From the NCBI RefSeq assembly GCF_026210795.1, contig NC_089448.1, forward strand, positions 2,108,001 to 2,172,000: a stretch of 64,000 nucleotides of DNA. The letters are read 5' to 3'. This stretch comes from Rhizophagus irregularis (taxonomy: Eukaryota; Glomeromycota; Glomeromycetes; Glomerales; Glomeraceae). The position numbers were made by a program, and so were the translations under genes. The stretch's first letter is position 1. Every line of letters starts with the position of its first letter. Under the pieces are notes generated by a model, which ran no database searches, had not been told where the DNA came from, and worked only from the letters and a program-made list of their open reading frames with translations. Shown here piece by piece: positions 24,855-37,039 of the stretch.

Positions 24855-27386
24855 CATGTAAAACTCGTAGATTTCCATAAAGGTAATATGATAAAATTGC
24901 TACCGCACTTTTAGCGAATGTTATAGTGCCTGTACAGTCAAGATAAATGTGCGTTTCTGTATTATATTTTGTGAATTTAAAGAACTAAAAGTATACTTTT
25001 TTCCGTTGTTTAGTCATCTTATTTAATAGTTAGGAAAAATGGCTAGGAGGAAAAAAAGGAAAAAGGAATGTACTTACATGAATGTTAAATTAAAGAAATA
25101 GTTAGTAATATTGATGCCTCTTTTTTCTTCATCAAACAGCTTTTTGAATTACAATCCATTAGATGTATTCTAATTACCATAGTAAAAATATTAGGGTTAA
25201 CAATCAATTTCTTTTTTCATTTAAAATGCAGCTATACATATGAATGAGAAATCAGGATTTTAATATTTTCCCACGTTCAGTTAAATATCTGGCATTCTGT
25301 CAGGTGTTTATCATCTCATAATCTCATCGACGGTCTATCATCAAAAACATTAATTGCTTTCTTCCTAATGAATCAAAAGAGCTTCTACATAAAAATGAAA
25401 TTTTATTTCAAAAGTACCACTATTTATTTATGAAGTTTTTTACTTAGGAGATCAGTGAAATTAGAGATGTTTAGAAGATAGAAATGGTTTAAGTCCCAAA
25501 TAAAACTATCAAAATTTTTACAATTCTAATTTTTCTCTGAAAAAATTTACTTACAGTATTACCGTATTACAACCATCATTTTCATATTAATTTCCATTCC
25601 CTTATTTTTTCTGGTGCAGTAGATAGATCTTTCAGAATTATGTTGCGGGTCAAATTTTCCTTCTAATTTTTTATCAGCATTCTCAAGTATACCAAAATTT
25701 TTCCAATCAATTTCTATAAGCTCTCATATTGACATTGTGAATGAGTTAGAAGAATTAATTTCTTTAAAGTATATTTATCGTAGAGTAAAAAACAGACAAT
25801 AGCCTTTTCCTATTCGGTAATCTGTCGTACTCTCTGAAATATAGTGGTACAATTTTTTTTTATATTTTTTAAAATAATGTGCCCCATAGACTCCCGGTCA
25901 AACGATCATCAAAACACTTGCAAAGTATACTCTTTTTTGGTTGTAATCAACACGAAAAGTTTGCCTGCGAATTTAATATCTTAGATTTTAGATTATAGAT
26001 TTAATAATAAGAATAATGAATCCTAAATCTAAGAGTATAACGCCCACCCTCCCTCCTTATGAACCGATGGGCTATATATATTTTTTTTCCTTCATTTTTT
26101 TTCATTTTAAAAAAAAAAATAAATTTCGGGTTACTCTCTGTATTACGCAATATTTACTTACGCAAAAAAAAAAAATTTTATTTTATACCCAATATAATTT
26201 ATCAATTTATTCAACAAATCAAAAAAATTTTCTTCATTATCTTCATATATAAAAAATTACTCAATGTATTATGCAATATTTACAAAAAATAAAATAAAGA
26301 AAATTTTACGTATTACTCAATATATACTGTATTATATAATATAAAATTTGTCAATTTATGTAAAAATAAATAAACCCATATATTACTGCAATATAAAATT
26401 TATTTTTTTCATAAAAATTTTTCAAAATTAACTTATTACGAAAATTATTACGAAAAATATATTTCGTAAAAATTATTTTTATCAAAGAAAAAAAACTGAT
26501 CTTTATTTGTTTCCTATCTCTTTTTTTTTACTCATTTACTCAATCAAATTTCATAATTTCATAATTTTTACATTTACATAAATAAATAAATCGAATAAAT
26601 TCATGTAAAAAAACTGGTATAAAAACAAATTTTTTTTTCGTGACTTTTATTTGACTTCTAATTTCCATAAAGGTATAAATAAATAAATAATTAATTACAA
26701 AAAGGCAGATGATGTGGCTATAATACAAATATTACATTAATCAAAATATAAATTATTTCCAAATATATAAGTTGTTTACGATATAATATAAATTTTTATA
26801 TATTATCTATATAAAAAAAGGAAAGATTCAGATGATGTGGTTAAATAATTACAATATTACATAAATTACTCGTGCTTCTAAAAAAAAAAAATCCTAAAAT
26901 AGGTTTTTTTGCGGCGATCAGACTCCTTTATTTTATTATCAAAAAAAAAAAAAAATAGATCTTTAGTTAATCAAATCAAATAAAAATTTTTTTTAAAAAA
27001 AATGAATCTTTATTCTGGAGTGCAAGAATGATTATTAAAAAGAATCCACTCTTTATCATATTTTTTTTAAAAACTTTAATAAAAGAATTCCTTATATTTT
27101 AATTGAAACATTTTTTTTGTCTTTTTTTTTAATTTTTTTAAATAAAAAAAAATTTCATGTAATTAAAATAAAAATAAAAAAATTTCATGTCGTAAATTCA
27201 TACATTTTGCATTTTTTTTCTTCAAATTAAAACCCGATTATCATTTCATCTATTGAATATTCGTATATAAATACTCTGATATTTTTTTTTACTTAAAAAA
27301 AAAACGTATATTTATATTTTTCAAATATACAGTTTTATTCTTAAAAAAAAAAAATTACAATATCTTTTCTACCTCCTATATCTCTA
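24855..27386. other. Intergenic A+T-rich stretch
   Basis: No gene supported. Long A and T runs (26000-27380) dominate and generate Phe/Ile/Lys-rich open frames without family signatures. Confidence 0.5.
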
Positions 27387-28312
27387 ATGCCAGCAAAGTT
27401 GAGTACGATATGCTACATTCACGATTCAACCCAGAGGTCGACAAAGGAATATAGCATAAAAGAAATAACTGGAATATCCAGACTGAGTGATGAAGACCCA
27501 ACCAAAATCATATATCTAAAAATTAAAGCGTTTGTTCCATTGGATAAAGAAATTGATACACAAATTGAAGAATTTGAAAATGGCCAGGTAATTTACTTGA
27601 GAGGTAAATTTATTGCCTGCAATGGATGGTACACGGTAATGTTACTTATTTTTAGTTCAAAAAACAAAAATTAAAATAAAATAAAAATTAGTATCAAATT
27701 ATTAATTTTGAAAAATTGAAATAATAGGTCAACGCTACATCAATTAAACCTATGCCAAGTCTTGATTTTGATATGATGCCAGCTGTAGGCATAAACATAA
27801 TGGTGACGGGTTTGACCACTCAAACTGTTAAAAATGTAGGTGACGAATCTGTTCTTGACTTTCACGTGGAAGAAAATCTTGGAAATAGAGAACCAAAGGA
27901 TTTTTGGTTAGAGATGAGACATAATTCAAATATTAATTATTTGGCCAATAAAACTAATTCTATCAATCAAACCATGAGATCTACGATGGCAATTTTATCA
28001 GGCCTACTCTATTATCAAGAATCCATCATAGATACCAGCACAACTGAAGAGTCTATACCTGGGAAACATATCTTGAAATTAGATGATATATCACTAATTT
28101 CTAGCAACCGACCTAATACGTCTGCTCAATCCATTAATCTACCATGGTTGAACCAAGAGTCAACAAGTTCAAGGAACACACCTCGTACACCAAGAGGATC
28201 TACACCACGTTTAAAAAGAGGTCGTGTTACACTTTCACAACTATCTTCCACCAGGAAGACTCGAAGCCAATCACTAGCATCCGCATTACAAGAAAACCCC
28301 TTCCAACCATGA
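27387..28312 (+). CDS. Two-exon hypothetical protein, possible OB-fold
   Basis: Exon 1 (27387-27635) and exon 2 (27728-28312) are joined in phase 0 over a 92-bp intron (GTAATG...ATAATAG), giving 277 residues. Residues about 40-85 (IYLKIKAFVPLD ... QVIYLRGKFIACNGWYT) have the alternating beta pattern of an OB-fold-like nucleic-acid-binding domain; a second beta-rich stretch follows (GINIMVTGLTTQTVKN). The last 50 residues are Ser/Thr/Arg/Pro-rich and basic (TPRTPRGSTPRLKRGR), typical of a disordered nucleic-acid-binding tail. No close family is recognised; OB-fold is an inference. An AATAAA lies shortly after the stop. A single-strand DNA-binding role or derivation from a mobile element is possible. 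Confidence 0.7.
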
Positions 28313-30191
28313 CCCAAAACGAAACCTCTAGTGAAACTTAAATAATAAAATTTATTTTCTTATTCTTTTTTAAAAATATATATATATATATATTTTTAAC
28401 CATATAATTGCTGAGCATAAAAAAGTTAATAATAAACAAAAAAGGTATCGGAGATTGCATTAAACTTATTTTCCTTTATTAAATATATAAAATTTTTCAC
28501 ATTAATTTTTAATTTATTGTATTTTTTTTTAAATAATAAATAAAATTAAAACAATACATCAAATGAAACAATTTATTTTTCTTCATTATTCTAATGATGA
28601 TTTACAACATTTATGATAATCTCGTATAAACAAATGCATTCTTACATTTCTAAAATTTACGATCTTTAATTATTTTAATATTAAAAAATAATATGCTCCG
28701 ATCCCTGATCGTTGATCCCGTGATGCTATTAATTAATACGCTCGAATTTGTCCCCGTCAGTCCCGTGTTCTGTGGTGGGTACTGAAACAAAAAAAATACT
28801 GGCTAGTTAAAACTATAACTTTATCAGGAATCATACCCGCTATAATAAAACACTCTCTTTATAGTAATGATAAATAACTTACATTTGTTTACTTTCAAAT
28901 TTTTGAGAAAGTATATTTTCATTTCCTGAAGGTTTGAAGAGTCAAAGACTTTGAAGATTTTATAGAGACTTCACAGATTTTGAAAAATAAAAAATTGCAA
29001 TATGCTAATTTTCTAAATTATTAACTTTTAAAAATCCCTTTTTATTGCTCAAAAGTTGAGTATATGATTGATTATTTAGAAAGCTGAATAATGGAAATCT
29101 TCTTAGAAATTATACATTCCTAGAAGTGATAAAGCTTTATCTATTGCTAATTTTTGTCCAAACAAATTAAGACTTTATGTAGTGAGCATTATTACCTGCA
29201 TGAAAAAATAAGTTAATTAAAGACCATTCATAATATTAGACACATATATATGTTTAATTAATGAAAGCAATAACAAAAAATTATTTCTTATTGTTATACT
29301 TGTATATTTTATAAAAAATGGATTAGTTATTAAAAATGAACCAACTATTATTACTATAAAACTTTTAACACAATCCATTATGATTATAAAGGTACTATAA
29401 AGCTTATGTATTTGAAAATGAAAGGAAACAAAATTCCTACATAAAATTTTTTCATAAGGTTCGCATCCTTATTTTTTTAGTTTAGGAAAAATTCTTTAGA
29501 AGTGAACCAATTAAACGTAAATGAGAATTTAATGTGTCAAATCATTCCGAAATGTATCCAGGAATTCGATCCTTATATGCATAAAACTTATGTTTGAAAA
29601 CTAAGTAAATTAATTATATATTATAACATATTTAAAAATTCCTTGTAAACACTAAATAGATAACTGAAATCCTATGCAATTTTAAGCATGACATAAAATA
29701 AAATACCGCGCTAAATTTTCTAACAACGAGCATCACATGATAATTAACAAATATAATTTCAATATTGTCAGTATTACGACTATTACGTGTTTATAACAAG
29801 ATTTCAAAGAAAACATTTGTATTACTGTAATGTTAAATATATTACTTTGATGTGACGATCATATTTTATATTAGACACAAAAGGTTTTATCATCATTCCT
29901 AAATATTATTGATCTTCGTTTAAGTTTGCTAAAATATAAAATTTATTTCGTATGTACTTAATAACTTTAATAGCCTTCGATTTCTAAACATAAATACTAG
30001 AAATTTCTTAATTATAATAAGCATTATCAATATTGTCCTAATCATTAAAAGTTAGAAATTTAATGTACCTCATATTTCTTTTAAAGTAGTACAGTACATA
30101 ATATGAATAATAAAATAATAAATATAAAATACTAAATAATAAAAAATAAACCCTACTATTTAATAAATTATTTCCTTTTTGATTGTTCTGA
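28313..30191. other. Intergenic; TA microsatellite and a duplicated flank
   Basis: A (TA)n run occupies about 28375-28393. From about 29222 to 30130 the sequence is related to a decayed copy at 46973-47860; it is the 3' flank of the kinase gene that follows. No gene otherwise. Confidence 0.6.
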
Positions 30192-33100
30192 CTAATCATT
30201 TTCATTCTTAATTGATGACCTATAAAAGAATTTAAAAATATTAATAATTATTTTTTAATAAAAAAAGACTTAAATAACATACTTTGTAAAATCAATCATT
30301 ACTGAATTATTATCACATTTTAAAAGATCTTTTGTATAAGGATTAAGTAAACGAGATGTATAATAAGCTTCTGGATGAGTAGTTAACTGGGTATTTTCAG
30401 TAGATAAAGGATTTGCCTTTCTATATTTTTCTGATTCATTAAATTGCTTTTTAATTTCCGTATCTCCATTATCATATTTATTATGGTATGAATTATGAAA
30501 AAGCTGAATAAACTCTTCCACTTTAGCAGCATTTGGTCTATTATTAGGATTTGGATCCCAACACTTTTTCATTAAGTCATTATAACATTTTGGTATTTCT
30601 GACTCATTTATTTCGGGTCTAATTCCATTACATATACTTGATGCTAGATATTGATCATGTGCATAATTGGAAAAAGGTTGTCTTTTGGTTGCCACAAAAT
30701 ACATGACCATACCAAAACTATATATGTCTGCCGCTTGAGTATAAGTATTTCCTCTTAATACTTCGGGAGCTACATAGGGCATAATTCCATAAATTTTTGT
30801 TTTATCTACATTACAAACTTCTCCACATAATCCCATATCTGAAATATATACAGTATGAGCACTACTACATAATATATTTCCTATATGAAAATCACGATGA
30901 ACCATCTGATTTTCATGAATTTTTTTAAGTCCATTAATAATTCCAATTAATAGTTCCAATTTATCTGGCCAATGATAAATCTTATTAATGTACTCATTTA
31001 AGTTTCCTTCACTTGCATATTTAAGAACTAATATATAATTTCCTGTATCTGGATTTTGAGATATCCCATATATTGGAAGAATATGATTAGTATCAAAGTG
31101 TTCTTCAATCGAATATGATTTAGCCTATTAATATAGTAAAAAGGAAATTATTTATACATTAAAAAAAGATGATAAAGATTATGAATAAATTTTATACCTC
31201 ATTTAAAAATTCATTAGTAATATTTTGTGAGTCATATAAGCATTTTAAAGCAACAGTTCGATTTAAATTTTTGTATCTTTCATATTTCTTTTCAGAAGCA
31301 TTATAATGTAATATATTATCTTCCCATTTTGCTGAATATACTGTGGCAAACCCACCTGTTCCTATTTCCTCAATATTATCAAACTGGTTGTAAGGTATCC
31401 ATTCAACTACTATATTATTAATACCATTAATCTTTAATTGCATTTCTTGAATGAAATTATCAATCTTTTCATTTTCACTGGTCCAGTTTACAAAATTTTC
31501 TTTTAAATTATTTATTTGACATGGTTTACACCACTTCTCTTTTATATCTGTATATATTTCAGCACATTTTTCACAATATCCATCTTGAAGCACTAAAATA
31601 TAATCATTTGTACTTGGATTTTGAGATATGCCATATATTGAAGGAAGATTATCAGAATATTTAATTGAATATGATTTAGCCTATTAATAAAAAAATATTA
31701 ATACACATTAATAAAAAGCATTTTAATTATGAAAACCATATACCTCACTTAAAATTTCATTTGTAATATTTTGTGAATTATATATGCATTTTAAAATAAC
31801 TCTTTTATTATTAGTTCTTATATATCCCTTTATAAATATAGCATCATCAAATTCCAATGGACCATCCTTCCATATTGCTAAATGTAATGTTCCAAACCCA
31901 TCTTTTCTTATTTCTTTAATATATTCAAACTGATGGTATGGCACCCATTCAACTACTGTGTCATTATAATTATCAATTTGTAATTGCATTTCTTGAGTAT
32001 AATTATCAATTTTCTCATTTCCACTGGTCCAATTTTCAAAAAATTCTTTTAAATCATTTATTTGACATAATTTACACCATCCATATTCTGGATTTGTATA
32101 CTGGTTACCACAATTTTGACAAAATCTATTTACAGAAACTATAATATAATCATTTGTATCTGGATTTTGAGATATTCCACATTTATTAGAATATGATTCA
32201 ACCTGTTATACATAAAAAATATCATTATATTATTATATTGAAATATTAAGTTGAATTTACATAAAAATCTTATACCTTATTTAAAAATTCATCAGTATTA
32301 TTTTGTGAATTATATAAATGTTTTAAAGAAACTTCAACATTGTCCTTCCATGTAGCTAAATGTAATGTTCCGAATTCATCTTTGCTTATTTGCTTAATAT
32401 CATTAAACTGATTATATGGTATCCATTCAAATATTTTTCTACTAACCCAACCCATTTTTAATTGCATTTCTTGATGAATAAAATTATCGATTTTCTCATT
32501 TCCACTAGTCCAGTTCACAAAATTTTCTTTCAAATCATTTATTTGACATAATTTACATAACTTATTTTTCGGTTCACTACTATATGATATATATAGTATT
32601 TCACCACATCTTTTACAATATACTTCTTGAAGTACCATAATATAATCTTTTGTATTTGGATTTTGAGATATACCATATATTTTAATATTATATTTATTAA
32701 GGTAATATGACTTAACCTTATTAAATATAAAAAAATTATTAATACATTAAATATATACAAATATTGAATTATATAAAATTAGCATACCTCATTCAAGAAT
32801 TCATCAATAATATTTTGAGAGTTATATATACATTTTAAAATAACCTTCTTATTATTAATTCTTATATATAAATTTTTATATTTATTATATTTTAATTGGC
32901 CATCTTTCCATAATGCTAAATGTAACATTTCAAATCCATTATTTTCAATTTTATTAATCTCATCAAATTGATCATACTATGGTATCCATTCAAGTACTAT
33001 ATCATAACAATGATCAATTTTTAATTGCATTTCTTGAATAAAATTATCAATTTTCTCATTCCCACTTTTTATACAAGCTTTTTTCAATTCATTCATTTGA

Positions 33101-34830
33101 CATGGTTTACACCATTTATGACATATTTGTGTATATTGATTACCACATTTTTTACAATATCCATCTTCAAAAACCATGATATAATCTTTTGTATCTGGAT
33201 CTTGAGATATTCCATATATTTTAAGGGCATCACCAGAAAATTTTTTAATTGAGTATGAATTTATCTATTAGTTAAATATAGTAAGAAAATTATATTAAAA
33301 AAAAAAATATTTAAAAAGAAGCTTCATACCTCATCATTTAAAAATTGATTATCAATATTTTGTAGATATTTTAAAGTAACCTTCTTATAATTATTATATG
33401 ATTTCCGCTTATATGTCTCTTTATTGCCTTTATAATATAATGGACCATCCTTCCATATTGCTAAATAAATTGTAACAAAACCATCATTTTTTATTTTTTC
33501 AATATTATCAAATTGATTAAATGGTATCCATTCAAATATTATATCTTCACATCCATCAATCTTTAATTGCATTTTTTGAACAATATTATCTATTTCTTCG
33601 CTTCCACTTTTTATACAAACTTTGTTCAATTCATTTATTGAACATTGTTTACACCAATTAAGTTTCTTATAATGCACGTACTCATATATATATTTATCAC
33701 CACATTTTTTACAACATGCACCTTTAATAACAATAATATAATCCTTTGTATTTGGATTTTGAGATATTCCATATATTTTAAAAAAAATTTCACATATATT
33801 AAAGGAATCAGTAGGAATAATAGAGCATATTTTAATCTATTAAATAAACAAATTTATTAGTCAAAAAAAATTTAAATTAAATTTAAACAAAAGATTCATA
33901 CCTCATTTGAAAATTCATCAATGATATTTTGTGAGTTGGATAAAAATTTTAAAGCTACTTTTATATTATTAATTCTTGTATATTCCTTTTTATAATGATC
34001 ATATTCTAATGGACCACTTTTCCATACTGCTAAATATACTGTAACAAAATCACTTTTATCTATTTCTTTTATTATATCAAACTGATTATATGGTATCCAT
34101 TCAAATATTATATTATGATACCTATTAATATCTAATTGTATTGTTTGAATAAAATTATCAATTTTTTCATTTTCACTAGTCCAGTTTCCTAAATTTTCTT
34201 TTAAATTAATTATTTGACAAGGTTTACACCACTTCTTTTTTATATCTGTATATATTTCACCACACTTTTCACAATATCCATCATAAAGAACCATGATATA
34301 ATCTTTTGTTTCTATATTTTGGGATATTCCATATATATAAGGAATATCAATACCATATCTTTTAATTGAAAATGACTTAACCTATTAAATATAGTAAGAA
34401 AATTATTATTATACTAAAAAAAAAAGCATTTAAAAAAGAAATTTCATACCTCATTTAAAAGTTCATTGGTAATATTTTGTGAATTATACAAATATTTTAA
34501 AGTAACTTTTTTATTTGGACATGTTTTTTTATATATCTGTTCATATTCATCATAATATAATGGACCATCTTTCCATATTGCAAAATTTACTGTAGCTTTA
34601 CCTATTTCTTTAATAATTTCAAGCTGATCATATGGTATCCATTCAAATACTGTATCATTATAATAACTAATTTTTAATTGCATTTCTTGAACAAGATTAT
34701 CAATTTTTTCATTTTCACTAGTCCAGTTTCTAAAATTTTCTTTCAAATTATTTATTTGACATGGACCACACCATTCATGGTGACATGCCTTGTCACATTT
34801 TTTACATAGATTTATATTTTCATCATACAT
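30192..34830 (-). CDS. Kinase gene with seven tandem zinc-ribbon/N-lobe exons
   Basis: Nine exons: 34830-34450, 34381-33902, 33836-33330, 33264-32788, 32716-32276, 32202-31744, 31680-31198, 31124-30283, 30219-30192. The first seven are all multiples of three and split in phase 0. Each holds a C-x2-C...W-C-x2-C zinc ribbon, a linker (NWTSENEKIDNFIQEMQL), EWIPYNQF and a kinase N-lobe ending NITNEFLNE. Exons 2-7 also begin with the strand region normally found after the N-lobe (IYGISQNPDT). Exon 8 carries the only C-lobe: VHRDFHIGN, DMG instead of DFG, APEVLRG; exon 9 ends SSIKNEND. Only the seventh N-lobe has a normal glycine loop (GTGGFATVYSA) with VALK; the others are degenerate. Spliced length would be 1,365 residues, but exon 4 has an in-frame TAG (32977-32979). 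Alternative choice or skipping of cassettes would keep frame. Confidence 0.8.
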
Positions 34831-37039
34831 ACTTGAATAATTTTTTTTTAAATTTTGAAGAAAAGTGCGTTAAAATTTTAAATTAGTGATCAGCATACTA
34901 GGGTTACATTACTTACATATAATTTTGTAATACGTTTGACATTATTTTACCACAAAGCACAATGGTTTAGTTATGCTGTACACGACACAACAGTAATACA
35001 AAACTTTATTATTATAAATATTTGTTAGTAATGAGTAAGGTAGGACCCGAAATATATATATATAGAAGCCAGTAGTATTCCGTTGCACGCCAGGCCAGAA
35101 TTAAGATAATGTCAGTCAGTATCTAAAAAAGGTAATAAAATATTGATCGCATTATCCATAATGATAGGCAAGATCTACATGATTATTTTCTTGACCTTTT
35201 TATGCATCTTGTTAAGGTATTACGGTAGTTTTACAATATTATATTATGGTTCATGATTATGACCAAAGAATATAATAGGTTTTGTGCATTTTTTATATCA
35301 TAAAATTGAAAACTTTTCTCATTTTTTTTTAATGTAAACCGTTGCTTAAAGAAAATTTTACACGCGGATTAATATATAATGCGAGGGTATTACACAATTT
35401 AATTTAATTTGTACGAGCTCTATAATTCCTTGAATTTTGTAAAATCAATAATTTTTACAACTTCTACATGAAACAATTTGATAACATCTAATATAGATAT
35501 TGGCTCAAAATAATATGTCTTGCGAACCTTAATAATGTTCTCCTGTTTTGATCATCATTTTGATTTTTATGTATGTACATAATATTTTTGCATTCAAGTG
35601 AAAAAAAAAGCGTCAGAATTCAAATCCATATAATAAATTTGATATATAAGCAATGTGAATTTTGCGGATTTTATACTACATTAGAATGCAAAATTATTTT
35701 AACAAGAAGTGCAGACATTTAATTCGTATTTCAAGTTGCGCCATATTCGTGTTACATCGTTAACGTAAATTCATACGACTTGATGTATCTTTATATATTA
35801 AAAAAATAAATTTAATTTTCTTTTATTGTGCTTACTACTCTTTTAATTAACAGACAGTATCTACTATTCTAATCTATTTATACGTTATTAACTGAATTAA
35901 ATCCATATTATTATCATCTCTATTAGAATTAGTTTAATATTTATATTTGCTTCTAATGAAGCAAGAGGAAGATTAGGGGCTACGTTTGCGTATTCTTATC
36001 ATTATGGTACTGTAGTACGTAAAAAATTAAAACTTGAAAATAAACAAGCGTACTGTATGTGTACTAAGTCTACAATATAAAAGTATTTCATGTCAAAAGT
36101 TTAAAAATCTAAGGCATTTTTAATCAAGTTGTATAAATATATCTAATAAAGAATTATATATATTTTTTGAATGTGCACAAAATTATTTGCTAACCACTTT
36201 AAATGATCGGAAAATTTACTTGTAGCATATCCATTTTTTAACGATCTGCATAACGTCAAACTTATTATTTTTGATTCGATAACGATAACTAATTTTAAAG
36301 AAAGAAATTCAAAAATAAATAAATAAATAAATAAAATTAATAATTCTCTATATAAGGCACAGTAAATTTTATTTTTATCCACATAATAAACTATGAGTTA
36401 TTACTAGTAATTATATTCCTTTAATTTTCTTATTATTATTTGTAATTTATTTTTTTGGCAACAAGCATTTCTTATTAAATATTAGCCTTTCATGGATTAT
36501 CTATTAAGTTAATAAATTTTACTTACTGTTGTTTGTAGATAAAAAATTTTTTAGCTTCTTTCTTTTTGGAAGTCAACTTTGTTAACGATATCAATAATAT
36601 CAATATTTTTTTTTTTATTCTATTAAAGTTCAAAAATTAACCTTTTTCGTTACATATGGTGCAATTACTGTAAAAGAAACTTAAAATTAGCTAAGATAAG
36701 TTGGTGTTTTGGCACACTCTAATCCGAAGTCCTTTAATCGATTCAACCTAGAGCGGATTTGGGCGAAAAATTTAAAATTTACTGCGTAAAATGAGATTAT
36801 AAACTTTTTTTTTCCGCCATATTACAAACGTTTACAACTCTGTTTCAAAGAATAATTTAAGAGCCGAAGTTACATATGTAATATATTAAGCAAATTTTCT
36901 TTTGACAATTAGACTTGGCATGCATTTGTCATACATGATCAACATATGTATTGCCTATATATATACCCAAGGCGTTTAATTGGAAAAAATATTTACATCA
37001 TCTTTTCATTTAAAGAGAGTTTTAGTATATTATATAGTA
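34831..37039. other. Intergenic between divergent kinase genes
   Basis: No gene recognised. A TATATATATATA run at about 35050-35062 lies some 220 bp upstream of the minus-strand kinase gene and could be part of its promoter. Confidence 0.45.
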
